Positions 41,523 to 49,658 of a stretch of DNA of 64,000 nucleotides are shown in pieces. Each line of letters opens with the position of its first letter. The first letter of the stretch is position 1. The position numbers and the translations under genes were made by a program. Below the pieces are notes generated by a model that saw only the letters and a program-made list of their open reading frames with translations, was not told where the DNA came from and searched no databases. Source of the stretch: JADJGC01 sp964576925 (GTDB taxonomy: Bacteria; Zixibacteria; MSB-5A5; CAIYYT01); contig CAZNWJ010000001.1 of assembly GCA_964576925.1 (NCBI GenBank), forward strand, positions 1-64,000, in the 5' to 3' direction.

Positions 41523-42326
41523 GTGCCGGAACTACCAGAGGTCGAGACGATTGTACGCGGGCTAAATCAAGCGGTCGCGGGTTTGACGATAAGCCGGGTG
41601 GCGCATGCATCTCGTCACTTGCTCAAGCGTGAACCCACGATTCGGTCGCTGGCAGGCGAACGGATTGATGAATTCCGCCGTCGCGGGAAATACATCGTGG
41701 CTGGGCTGGGCTCGGGACGCGAGTTGTTGATTCACTTGCGCATGAGCGGAAGAATTCTGTTCGAGCGACGAGGAAACAGGCGCGACCGGCACGATCATTT
41801 GCTGCTGGAGTTCCGCGAAAGGCGAGAGACTTTGATCTTCAACGACGTGCGAAAATTCGGGGTAGTTGAGTTTCTGGAAGAGTCGCGTCATTCCGGCTAC
41901 TTTACCCTTGGGCCGGAAGCGACCGGGGTCACCGGCAAGATGCTCCTGCCAATCTTAAAGTCAAGTCGGAGGTCAATCAAGGCAGTCCTGCTAGATCAAG
42001 AGGTCATTGCGGGAGTGGGTAATATCTATGCGGATGAGGCCCTGTTCCGTAGCCGAATCCGCCCGCAGAGACTATCGAGGCGGATCGCGGCGGCAGAAGC
42101 AACGGCGCTGGCCAAGGCAATCCGGGGAATCTTGCAGCTTGCGATCAAGAATATGGGAACGACGTTCGACAGCTATAGCGGCGTCAACGGCAATCCAGGT
42201 GAGTTTTCTCGCTACCTGAAGGTGTATAATCGGGGAGGTTTGCCGTGCCGGCGCTGCGGGGGCACGATCAAGAAAATCCGTGCAGCGGGACGCGGAACGC
42301 ATTATTGTCCGAAGTGTCAAGTGTAG
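41523..42326 (+). CDS. mutM: formamidopyrimidine-DNA glycosylase MutM/Fpg
   Basis: Base-excision enzyme that removes 8-oxoguanine and other oxidised purines and cleaves the strand by beta,delta-elimination. After removal of the initiator the protein begins PELPEVETIVRGL, giving the catalytic N-terminal proline and the glutamate at position 2 that are obligatory. The lysine in RRRGKYIVAG, the helix-two-turn-helix VAGVGNIYADEALFRSRIRP and a C-terminal zinc finger C-x2-C-x16-C-x2-C (PCRRCGG ... YCPKCQ) are present, so all active elements are intact. The start codon is GTG at 41523. Confidence 0.98.
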   Translation: MPELPEVETIVRGLNQAVAGLTISRVAHASRHLLKREPTIRSLAGERIDEFRRRGKYIVAGLGSGRELLIHLRMSGRILFERRGNRRDRHDHLLLEFRERRETLIFNDVRKFGVVEFLEESRHSGYFTLGPEATGVTGKMLLPILKSSRRSIKAVLLDQEVIAGVGNIYADEALFRSRIRPQRLSRRIAAAEATALAKAIRGILQLAIKNMGTTFDSYSGVNGNPGEFSRYLKVYNRGGLPCRRCGGTIKKIRAAGRGTHYCPKCQV

Positions 42327-42356
42327 GAAGTTGCTGCCAAACTAAGGAAAATCACA

Positions 42357-43262
42357 GTGAATCTAGCCAAAATCGTCTTCGCCAGTGTAATCGTGTTTTC
42401 TGGGATACTTCCGGGCCAGTCGGTTATTCCACAGGCTGTTAACGAGACCATCAATCTGGCACCGCGCGCCAAGAAAGGCGATCTGCAGCAGTACCTGCTG
42501 ACCTATGAGATTTCCCGGATGCTGCCCGACGGCACTGTTATGTCGATCAAAACCGACTATCTGAACTACTCGCAGGTATGCACGAGTAATTCGCCTGAAG
42601 CCGGGATTTCCTACCAGATCACAGTCGATTCACTTGTCATCGGCACCGGCCGCAAGCCCGGTGAACCCGAGGGTCTGCTTCAAACGGCCCATCAGTTCGA
42701 TGGTTATACTTTCAAGTGGAACTTCAATCGAAAGGTCCGAATCGAAAATGGCTGCTACGATTTCCAGGTGCCATTGCCTGACTATTTGGGTTTCGTAGAA
42801 GGCTGGGAGTTTCAGGTTCACATGGCCTATGTTCAGCTCTGGGAGCAGGGACGGTTCCTGCTGGGCCGACAGTTGGCGAAAGTCGGAGATACGGCATCGT
42901 TCTCAATCGGAGCTCCGATTTGCATTGGCATCCCTGATGTAGTCAAGAGCCATCGGCTCTCACTGTCCCGGCAGAGATTTGAACTCACCGGGATCAGCAA
43001 CTATAAAGGGCGCGCCTGTGCCGTGGTCAAAGTCCATGAATCGAGTGCACCAACCTTTGTGGATCTGGCGACAATCCCTGATTCGACTTTTGTAGCGCGT
43101 GGGAAGACATCCCTTGCTGGTGAGCTCTGGATTTCCCTCGATAAGGGAGCAATTGTGCAGGCGATCTGGCGCACGCGAACAGACGCGGCTTACGAAGACC
43201 CCCGGTTCAAGGGGACCACGAGCCATGTGTCGGACATTTACTGGCTTCGCCAGCTGAATTAG
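42357..43262 (+). CDS. secreted protein of unknown function
   Basis: A 301-residue protein with a signal peptide (about 1-24, LAKIVFASVIVFSGILPGQS). The mature chain is predicted mostly beta with segments EISRMLPDGTVMSIKTDYLN and QFDGYTFKWNFNRKVRIENG. The overall pattern resembles exported DUF-type chaperone-like or LolA-like barrels, but I recognise no family. The GTG start has AAGGA ten bases upstream. It follows mutM by 30 bases and is probably the third gene of the operon begun at 40759. No cysteine pairs or catalytic motif. Confidence 0.78.
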   Translation: MNLAKIVFASVIVFSGILPGQSVIPQAVNETINLAPRAKKGDLQQYLLTYEISRMLPDGTVMSIKTDYLNYSQVCTSNSPEAGISYQITVDSLVIGTGRKPGEPEGLLQTAHQFDGYTFKWNFNRKVRIENGCYDFQVPLPDYLGFVEGWEFQVHMAYVQLWEQGRFLLGRQLAKVGDTASFSIGAPICIGIPDVVKSHRLSLSRQRFELTGISNYKGRACAVVKVHESSAPTFVDLATIPDSTFVARGKTSLAGELWISLDKGAIVQAIWRTRTDAAYEDPRFKGTTSHVSDIYWLRQLN

Positions 43263-43381
43263 CGCCAATTAATCGAGTGCCCCCGGGACATCAGGCGGGA
43301 AAATTCTCTGAACAATCGCCGAATCGATCCGTAATACTTCGTTGTAGACAGACGTCCGCTCGGATATTGGGAAATAGATAT

Positions 43382-43410
43382 TTGACAGCCGCTTCGATTC
43401 CGCATACATT
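43382..43410 (+). promoter_or_regulatory. promoter of the zinc metalloprotease gene
   Basis: TTGACA (43382-43387), 17-base spacer and TACATT (43405-43410). The -35 box is a perfect match and the -10 matches four of six. Transcription would begin near 43417, giving a 105-base leader before the ATG at 43522. An ATG at 43411 lies within the promoter, so it cannot be the translation start. Confidence 0.65.
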
Positions 43411-43521
43411 ATGCGTAAGCGCTTACTGAGTTTTTCATTCGTGCGATTCAATTTCAACAGACTTGATCGAGAAAGAAACTACTTAACAATTACCCTTAAC
43501 CACTCCATGGGAGGAGCCGTT

Positions 43522-46197
43522 ATGCGCCGTCTTACGACGTTGCTGGTTCTTGGAGCTTTTGCGTTGTCTTTGATTGCAGCGACCAACAGCGCCGAAGCCC
43601 GCTACTGGCACAACAAAGCCGCTTCAAGCAGCAAGAAGAAACCGGATGCCGCCGAGGCCAAGAAACCCAAACTCAAACCGTTTGGCGAAGTTTCAAAGGG
43701 CTTCACGAAGATACCGGGTCTGTTTGACTTCTATTTCGACAAGGACGAAAACAAAGTCCTGATGTCGGTTAAAAAGGATCAGCTGGACAAGCTGTTTCTC
43801 TGCAACCTGACGCGGTCGGCCGGCGACGGTTCCTATTTTGATGCCGGAGCTCACACCGGGTATTTCCCGTTCGAATTGCGCCGCGTTGGCGATCAACTGC
43901 AGTTCCTGGTGGCGAACCTACGGGTGCGGGCTGATTCGACGGCGCCGATGGCGCGGGCGATCGATCGCTCGATATCTTATTCGATTTACGGCAGCACCAA
44001 GGTGTTGTCGAATCCGGATACGGCCGGGGCCTTTCTGATTGACCCGACAGAAGTGTTTGTCCAGGACGTGCCGAATGTCGGCTATTTCCTGGGTCAGCAG
44101 GGGCGGACCGGGCATCGCTTTGACAAGGGCAACAGCTTCTTCGGAACCATCAAGTCGTTCCCACAAAACTCGGAATTGGATGTCGTCCTGCACTACACGA
44201 CCAACCAGCCAAGCGATGCCGAGACTGCGGCCTCGCCGTACAGTATGCTACTGACCTACCACTACTCGTTATCGACGATCCCGGAAAGCGACTTCCGGCC
44301 GCGCGTTGCCGACGAACGCGTTGGATACTTCATGACGCAGCACCAGGACTACACGGTTCTTGACAAGGATCAGTCATACGTTCGTTACATCAATCGCTGG
44401 CATCTGCAGAAGAAAGATCCCAATGCCGCGGTGTCCGAGCCGGTAGAGCCGATCGTGTTCTGGATCGAGAATTCCACACCGGTCGAATATCGTCCGGCGG
44501 TAAAGGCGGGAATCGAGTTCTGGCAGAAGGCTTATGAGCAGGCCGGGTTCAAGAACGCGATCATCGCCAAAGAAATGCCCGACACGGCGGACTGGGATCC
44601 GGCCGACGTGCGCTTCAGCACAGTGCGCTGGTTCGTGTCGCCGGGAGCTGGATACGCCGTGGGACCATCACGCGCCAATCCGTTTACAGGCCAGATTTAC
44701 GATGCCGACGTGCGAATTAGCGCGGACTTCGTCCGGGGTATGTTCACCTACGCCGAAAAGTTCCTTGAGCCGCTGGCATCCGGCAGCGACAGTCCGGAAG
44801 CCAGGCTGCGCAATCCGGGCGACGATGTGTGGAATCACACCCACGGAGCCGAGATTTGCGATTATGGTCCGAAGTCGGCTGAACTGGCGGCTGAAGGCAT
44901 GGCAACTCTCATGCTGCGCAATACGCTCGACGGCAAAAGTGAGTTGACCAAGCAATACGTCAATGAGTATATCACCGAATTGGTGGCACACGAAGTGGGG
45001 CACTGCCTGGGGCTGCGCCACAATTTCAAGGCATCGACGTTGTTCAACCGGTCGCAGCAGAGCGACAAGAATTGGGTAGCGCAGCACGGCGTGGTCAGCA
45101 CGGTGATGGAATATGCGCCACCGAACCTGGTTCCGGATGGCGTGGCTCAACCGAAGTTCTACACTACTGAACCGGGTCCCTACGATTACTGGGTGATTGA
45201 ATACGGTTATAAGGACATGAGCAACCTGACGCCGGAGCAGGAAGCCGCCGAATTGCAGAAGCTGGCCTCACGCGCCGGCGAACCGCAGTTGGCTTACGCG
45301 ACCGATGAAGACTGCTTCGGCAATTCCGGCCGCGCGATTGATCCGTATGCCACGCAGTTCGATCTGGGTTCCGACCCGCTGGAATACTGGAAGATGCGCA
45401 TTGCACTCGGTAAAGAGATTTGGTCAAAGGTGGAGGCGGAATTCGAAAAGCCGGGCACGAATTATCAACGCCTGCGTAGCGTGTTCCAGTATGGCTGGAG
45501 CGGTTTTACCGGCGGCGGCGCGCAGATGTCGCGTTTTATCGGCGGGATCGAGAATAGCCGCGCCCGCGTTGGCGATCCGGGCGGCAAGCTGCCGTTTACG
45601 CCGATTCCGGCCGCGCAACAGCGCGAAGCCATGAAGTTCATCGCCGACAATATCTGGAATGCGGACGCTTTCCAATTCAGCCCGCGGCTGCTGCAGAAGC
45701 TTCAGCCGGAACGGCTTCCGGATTTCAACTGGTCGGTGTACGAAATGAATCGCATCGACTACCCGCTGATCCAGCAGGTGAAGGCCGTGCAGTCTTCGCC
45801 GCTGAACTACATCTACAATCCGACGCTTCTGGCTCGTGTCGGAGACATGGAACGCCTGGTCGGAACCGGCGGCGATGTTTACACGATGACGGAGATCTTT
45901 CAGGATGTTCGTCGTGCGATCTGGTCGGAAGCGACCGCATCGCGCAATGTCAACAGCTACCGCCGCAACCTGCAGCGCGCGCATCTCGACCAGTTGATTG
46001 AAATGGTCACGGAGAAGAACCAGGGCTATCCGGATGATGCCGTGACACTGGCAAGAGTTGACCTGCGGACGCTGAAAACCGCGCTTGGCAGCGCACTTAA
46101 CTCTGGGTCACTCGATACGATCTCGCGCGGCCACTACGAGGAGTCGTTGGCGATGATCAATGCGGCGCTTGACGCCAGCCTCGATCTGAAGCTGTAG
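43522..46197 (+). CDS. exported zinc-dependent metalloprotease (DUF5117/DUF4953 type)
   Basis: From the ATG at 43522 (GGGAGGAG eight bases upstream; frame opened earlier inside the promoter) the protein has 891 residues with a signal peptide (LTTLLVLGAFALSLIAATNS-). A long Lys-rich linker follows (SSSKKKPDAAEAKKPKLKPF). The large N-terminal DUF5117-like region begins PGLFDFYFDKDENKVL. The catalytic domain has VAHEVGHCLGLRHNFKAST, that is H-E-x-x-H-x-x-G-x-x-H, which coordinates zinc as in metzincins, followed by a Met in VSTVMEYAPPNLV that fits the Met-turn. The family is common in FCB and related bacteria, where it is proposed to act on extracellular proteins; the substrate is unknown. Terminated at 46243-46280. 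Confidence 0.94.
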   Translation: MRRLTTLLVLGAFALSLIAATNSAEARYWHNKAASSSKKKPDAAEAKKPKLKPFGEVSKGFTKIPGLFDFYFDKDENKVLMSVKKDQLDKLFLCNLTRSAGDGSYFDAGAHTGYFPFELRRVGDQLQFLVANLRVRADSTAPMARAIDRSISYSIYGSTKVLSNPDTAGAFLIDPTEVFVQDVPNVGYFLGQQGRTGHRFDKGNSFFGTIKSFPQNSELDVVLHYTTNQPSDAETAASPYSMLLTYHYSLSTIPESDFRPRVADERVGYFMTQHQDYTVLDKDQSYVRYINRWHLQKKDPNAAVSEPVEPIVFWIENSTPVEYRPAVKAGIEFWQKAYEQAGFKNAIIAKEMPDTADWDPADVRFSTVRWFVSPGAGYAVGPSRANPFTGQIYDADVRISADFVRGMFTYAEKFLEPLASGSDSPEARLRNPGDDVWNHTHGAEICDYGPKSAELAAEGMATLMLRNTLDGKSELTKQYVNEYITELVAHEVGHCLGLRHNFKASTLFNRSQQSDKNWVAQHGVVSTVMEYAPPNLVPDGVAQPKFYTTEPGPYDYWVIEYGYKDMSNLTPEQEAAELQKLASRAGEPQLAYATDEDCFGNSGRAIDPYATQFDLGSDPLEYWKMRIALGKEIWSKVEAEFEKPGTNYQRLRSVFQYGWSGFTGGGAQMSRFIGGIENSRARVGDPGGKLPFTPIPAAQQREAMKFIADNIWNADAFQFSPRLLQKLQPERLPDFNWSVYEMNRIDYPLIQQVKAVQSSPLNYIYNPTLLARVGDMERLVGTGGDVYTMTEIFQDVRRAIWSEATASRNVNSYRRNLQRAHLDQLIEMVTEKNQGYPDDAVTLARVDLRTLKTALGSALNSGSLDTISRGHYEESLAMINAALDASLDLKL

Positions 46198-46242
46198 GCG
46201 GTAGCACGTTAGAGATACAATCGAAGTCGATTGCGATTGCGG

Positions 46243-46282
46243 AGCCGGACGAATCAAACGATTCGTCCGGCTTCTTGCTTCT
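46243..46282 (+). terminator. rho-independent terminator after the metalloprotease
   Basis: A perfect 13-base stem (46243-46255 with 46260-46272), a 4-base loop AAAC and a TCTTGCTTCT tail, 45 bases past the stop at 46197. Confidence 0.88.
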
Positions 46283-46308
46283 ATCCTATTTCACCCGACT
46301 GACGATTG

Positions 46309-47109
46309 CTATTGTCCAAGGATCAGGGGCAGACCGTTCTTGGAGCTGCCAATGATCACGACCTTGGCGTTGGGCGACTGCGCGAGCTTCTCGGTGGTCT
46401 CGATGCCCTTCCATTCGAGCAGCTTGTCGTTGATGCCTTGCGAGACGATCCTCTGGAAGTCCGCGATGCCCTGTGCCTCGATCCGTTTGCGCTCGGCTTC
46501 CTGCTTCTCGCGATCAAGAATGAACGCCATACGTTGGGCCTCTTGTTGCGATGCCAACTTCTCGTTGATCGCATCGGAGATTCGCTGCGGCAGCGTCACG
46601 TCGCGGATCATGATACTCTCGAAATGCACGAACTTGTCTTTAACCTTTTCCTGTACCGCGTTGAGCATCATGCTGGCGATTTCTTCCCGCTTGGTCGAGT
46701 AGAGTTCCTCGGGAGTGAAGCGCCCGGCAATCGAGCGGGATTCACCACGCAATGCCGGAGCTACCACGACGTCGTAATAGTCGGGACCGATGGTCACTTG
46801 CAAGCTATCGAGTTTTTCGATCACCGGGCGGTACCAGACTGACACGTCGAGAGTGACCATGGCACCGTCGGATGTCAAGAGCTTCAGACTCTCTTTGGCC
46901 TCCTGTACCTGGACTTTGTAAGTGTAGATGGTATTCCACGGCATGTGCCAGGCGAATCCTTCAGGATAGATTGTCCCCATTTCGGTACCGCTGCCGAACT
47001 TGAAGTACTTCACGCCGCGCGCACCTGATTCGATTTGCGTGCCGCAACCGACCAACAAAAACGCCGCCACGATGATCATGGCGGCCGCCGCATGTCTGCG
47101 CATGTTCAT
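46309..47109 (-). CDS. SPFH/prohibitin-domain lipoprotein
   Basis: From ATG 47109 (GGAGGT seven bases upstream; an ATG five codons earlier overlaps that site) the protein has 266 residues. The lipoprotein signal ends in the lipobox LLVGC, an unusual anchor for a prohibitin-family protein, which normally uses a membrane helix. The SPFH domain occupies about 28-190 (GVKYFKFGSGTEMGTIYPEG, DGAMVTLDVSVWYRP, RSIAGRFTPEELYSTKREEI). A coiled-coil-rich C-terminus follows (EAQRMAFILDREKQEAERKR). Members form ring-shaped oligomers that organise membranes or regulate FtsH-type proteases. No FtsH or HflC neighbour. It is convergent with the metalloprotease gene. Confidence 0.9.
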   Translation of the reverse strand: MNMRRHAAAAMIIVAAFLLVGCGTQIESGARGVKYFKFGSGTEMGTIYPEGFAWHMPWNTIYTYKVQVQEAKESLKLLTSDGAMVTLDVSVWYRPVIEKLDSLQVTIGPDYYDVVVAPALRGESRSIAGRFTPEELYSTKREEIASMMLNAVQEKVKDKFVHFESIMIRDVTLPQRISDAINEKLASQQEAQRMAFILDREKQEAERKRIEAQGIADFQRIVSQGINDKLLEWKGIETTEKLAQSPNAKVVIIGSSKNGLPLILGQ

Positions 47110-47321
47110 AGCTCTTACCTCCATAACTTGAGTTTCTCGGCCCCTATGGTTGGTGTTCTTAAGTCGAAAGACAATTGAAATGACGTGTGCAGGCGGTGAG
47201 CGCTGTTATGGTTTGGACGCGGGAACATCCACTTGCCAGTACGGACGTAAGGCAATCGGGTTGCGAAAATCGTCGTTAGGAAATTGTTAGTGATCTAACT
47301 GCGGTTGGGTTTAGTTGTTGG

Positions 47322-47341
47322 ATTCCCGCCTCCGCGGGAAT
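47322..47341. repeat. short inverted repeat, ATTCCCGC-N4-GCGGGAAT
   Basis: ATTCCCGC (47322-47329) and GCGGGAAT (47334-47341) flank CTCC and are followed by GACGA. This is the core of a short repeat that is dispersed in many bacterial genomes and spuriously annotated as peptides such as SRLRGND. It lies in the gap between the SPFH gene start and the acyl-CoA synthetase stop. Confidence 0.65.
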
Positions 47342-47389
47342 GACGACACCTGGAAGGTACGAGATTTCACTACACGTAAGAGTGAATCG

Positions 47390-49504
47390 TCAGTTCTTAG
47401 TGAGCACAAATCGTGCATCAACGGCGCGGGTACTGCCGGTCTCGGCAGTGACGATAAACGGGTTGATATCGATTTCCGCAAAGTCGGGGAAATCGAGCAC
47501 GAGTTGTGATAACTTGGTAATCGCGTCCTCAATTGAAGAAATGCTGACCGGTTTTGAGCCGCGGAAACCGGTGAGGAGCTTGTAGCCTTTCAAAGACTGG
47601 ATCATCTCGGTGGCGTCGACGTCGTTCAGGGGTGCAATGCGGAATGAGACATCCTTCATGACTTCAACGTAGATACCGCCGAGGCCGAACATGATCAGCG
47701 GACCAAACGAGGGATCGGTGGTCATGCCGATGACGGTCTCGACTCCGCCGGTGATCATCTGCTGAATGACGACGGAGAATTTTTCCGTCGCTTTCGGCAT
47801 CGCCTTCTTGATGCGTTTTTGCATCTCGGCGTATTCGTCCATTACTTCCTGCTGCGTGCGCAGGTCAACGGCAACGGCCTTGTACTCGGTCTTATGGAGA
47901 ATGAAGGGCGTGTTGACCTTCATCACGACGGGGAAGCCGATCTTCTGGGCGATCTTGGCGGCCTCCTCTTTCGAATGGGCATACTGGTAAGTCGCGACCG
48001 GAATCTTGTAGGCGTCGAGAATCCGCAGAGCATCATCCCCAATAACAGCCGCAGATTTCGATTTGCGTGTCTTAGCGATGATCTCGGCGACGCGGTCCTT
48101 GTCGCCTTTGACCTTGACGATCTTGCCCTCCGGTCGCTGCAGCCAGCGGCGGTACTTGTCGATGTGAGCCAGCATGGTGGCGATCGATTCAGGGAAGATC
48201 ATTGCTGGAATGTCGGCTTGGCGCAGACGGTCGAACGCTTCGGAACCATAGGTGACGCCCATGAAACAGGCGAAGGTCGGAAGCTTCGATTCGCGGGCAG
48301 TATCGATGATCGCATCGGCGACGAGATTGAGGTCAATGGTTACCGGCGGAACGCAGATGGCAATTACGGAGTCGATATTTGGATCTTTGACGACGTGCGA
48401 AAGTGACTTGCGAAACTCAACGCCGGTAGCGCCCGCAACCAAATCGAGCGGATTGTTGACCGGCGTGCCTTTCGGGAGGATCGGCTGGATCGCCTTGACT
48501 GTCTTGTCGTTGAACTGCGGCAACGTCAAGCCGCTCGAGATCAACGCATCGGTGGCGAGAATGCCCGGACCGCCGGCGTTGGTGACGATGGCGACGCGAT
48601 TGCCTTTGGGCACCGGCATCTTGGCCATCGCATTGGCGACATCGAACATCTCTTCGATTGTGTTGGCGCGGATCACTCCGGTTTGCTCGAAGAGAGCATC
48701 GACGCTGACGTCAAGCCCGGCAAGTGCGCCGGTGTGTGAGGAAGCCGCTGCCGCACCTTGCGAGGTCTTGCCTGATTTGACCACGATGATTGGTTTAACG
48801 CGGGTGACTTCGCGCGCGATCTTGCTGAAGGTGCGTGGATCGCCGAAGTTCTCGAGGTACAACAATATGATCTCGACCGTCGGGTCGTCGCGCCAATAAT
48901 CGATGATGTGGTTACCGTCGATGTCGGCCTTGTTGCCGATGGAGGCGAACATCGAAAGGCCGAGATTGATTTCCTGCGCCTGCGCTAGAATCGCTTCGCC
49001 GAGCGCGCCGGACTGAGAGATCAGTCCGATTTTGCCGAATGAAGGACGAATTTTGGAGAAGGTGGCGTCGAGATGCACCTTGGGATCGGCGTTGATAATG
49101 CCGAAGCAATTCGGGCCGATCATCCGCATGCCGTAGCGTTTGACCGCCGCGGTGACCTGCGCTTCGAGTTCAGCACCCGCTTTGCCCTGTTCTTTGAATC
49201 CGGCTGTGATAGTCAGCACTCCCTTGACGCCTTTTTCGCCGCACTGCTCGACGGTGGCGAGCACGAGTTCCTTGGGGACGACGATGACGGCCAAGTCGAC
49301 GGAGTCGGGCACGTCGAGAATCGTCGAGTAGCATTTGATCGAGTGGATCACGGATTTGGTCGGATTGACCGGGAAAACTTTGCCCTCGAATTCGTAGTCG
49401 ATGATGTTGTGAAGCAGTTCGCGCCCAATCGAGCCGCGGCGGTTGGTGGCGCCGATGACGGCAATCGATTTGGGGCGGAAGATAAAGTCGAGCGAGCCTT
49501 TCAC
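47390..49504 (-). CDS. ADP-forming acyl-CoA synthetase (acetate-CoA ligase type)
   Basis: The 704-residue fused alpha-beta enzyme interconverts acyl-CoA + ADP + Pi and acid + CoA + ATP, a step that yields ATP in fermentation. It starts with a CoA-binding domain (FRPKSIAVIGATNRRGSIGR), then a succinyl-CoA-ligase-like flavodoxin domain with the active-site histidine in ASSHTGALAGLD, and ends with an ATP-grasp beta part (about 490-704; GFPVVMKVNTPFILHKTEYK, GTDPSFGPLIMFGLGGI-like). In that part the usual HKTDVGG reads HKTEYKA, so the ATP-grasp loop is diverged. The GTG at 49504 has AGGA nine bases upstream and was chosen because the longer frame adds 37 residues that do not match the fold. Confidence 0.93.
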   Translation of the reverse strand: MKGSLDFIFRPKSIAVIGATNRRGSIGRELLHNIIDYEFEGKVFPVNPTKSVIHSIKCYSTILDVPDSVDLAVIVVPKELVLATVEQCGEKGVKGVLTITAGFKEQGKAGAELEAQVTAAVKRYGMRMIGPNCFGIINADPKVHLDATFSKIRPSFGKIGLISQSGALGEAILAQAQEINLGLSMFASIGNKADIDGNHIIDYWRDDPTVEIILLYLENFGDPRTFSKIAREVTRVKPIIVVKSGKTSQGAAAASSHTGALAGLDVSVDALFEQTGVIRANTIEEMFDVANAMAKMPVPKGNRVAIVTNAGGPGILATDALISSGLTLPQFNDKTVKAIQPILPKGTPVNNPLDLVAGATGVEFRKSLSHVVKDPNIDSVIAICVPPVTIDLNLVADAIIDTARESKLPTFACFMGVTYGSEAFDRLRQADIPAMIFPESIATMLAHIDKYRRWLQRPEGKIVKVKGDKDRVAEIIAKTRKSKSAAVIGDDALRILDAYKIPVATYQYAHSKEEAAKIAQKIGFPVVMKVNTPFILHKTEYKAVAVDLRTQQEVMDEYAEMQKRIKKAMPKATEKFSVVIQQMITGGVETVIGMTTDPSFGPLIMFGLGGIYVEVMKDVSFRIAPLNDVDATEMIQSLKGYKLLTGFRGSKPVSISSIEDAITKLSQLVLDFPDFAEIDINPFIVTAETGSTRAVDARFVLTKN

Positions 49505-49658
49505 GGCGATTGATCCTTTCGTCACCAGCCCTCTTGCGCGGTATGATACCCGAGGGGGTAATAAAGTCAAGGGGGATGTTGGGGGGAAAGTGATTGCGCA
49601 CTCGCCCAGAACCATGCAGATTTGGCATCGTGATCATATTGAGTCGTAAGGGTGCCCA

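Noticed and set aside
47315..47509. Small peptide gene over the ATTCCCGC palindrome (reading SRLRGNDD)
   Set aside because: It is the well-known spurious reading of a dispersed repeat, and its remainder overlaps the acyl-CoA synthetase end.
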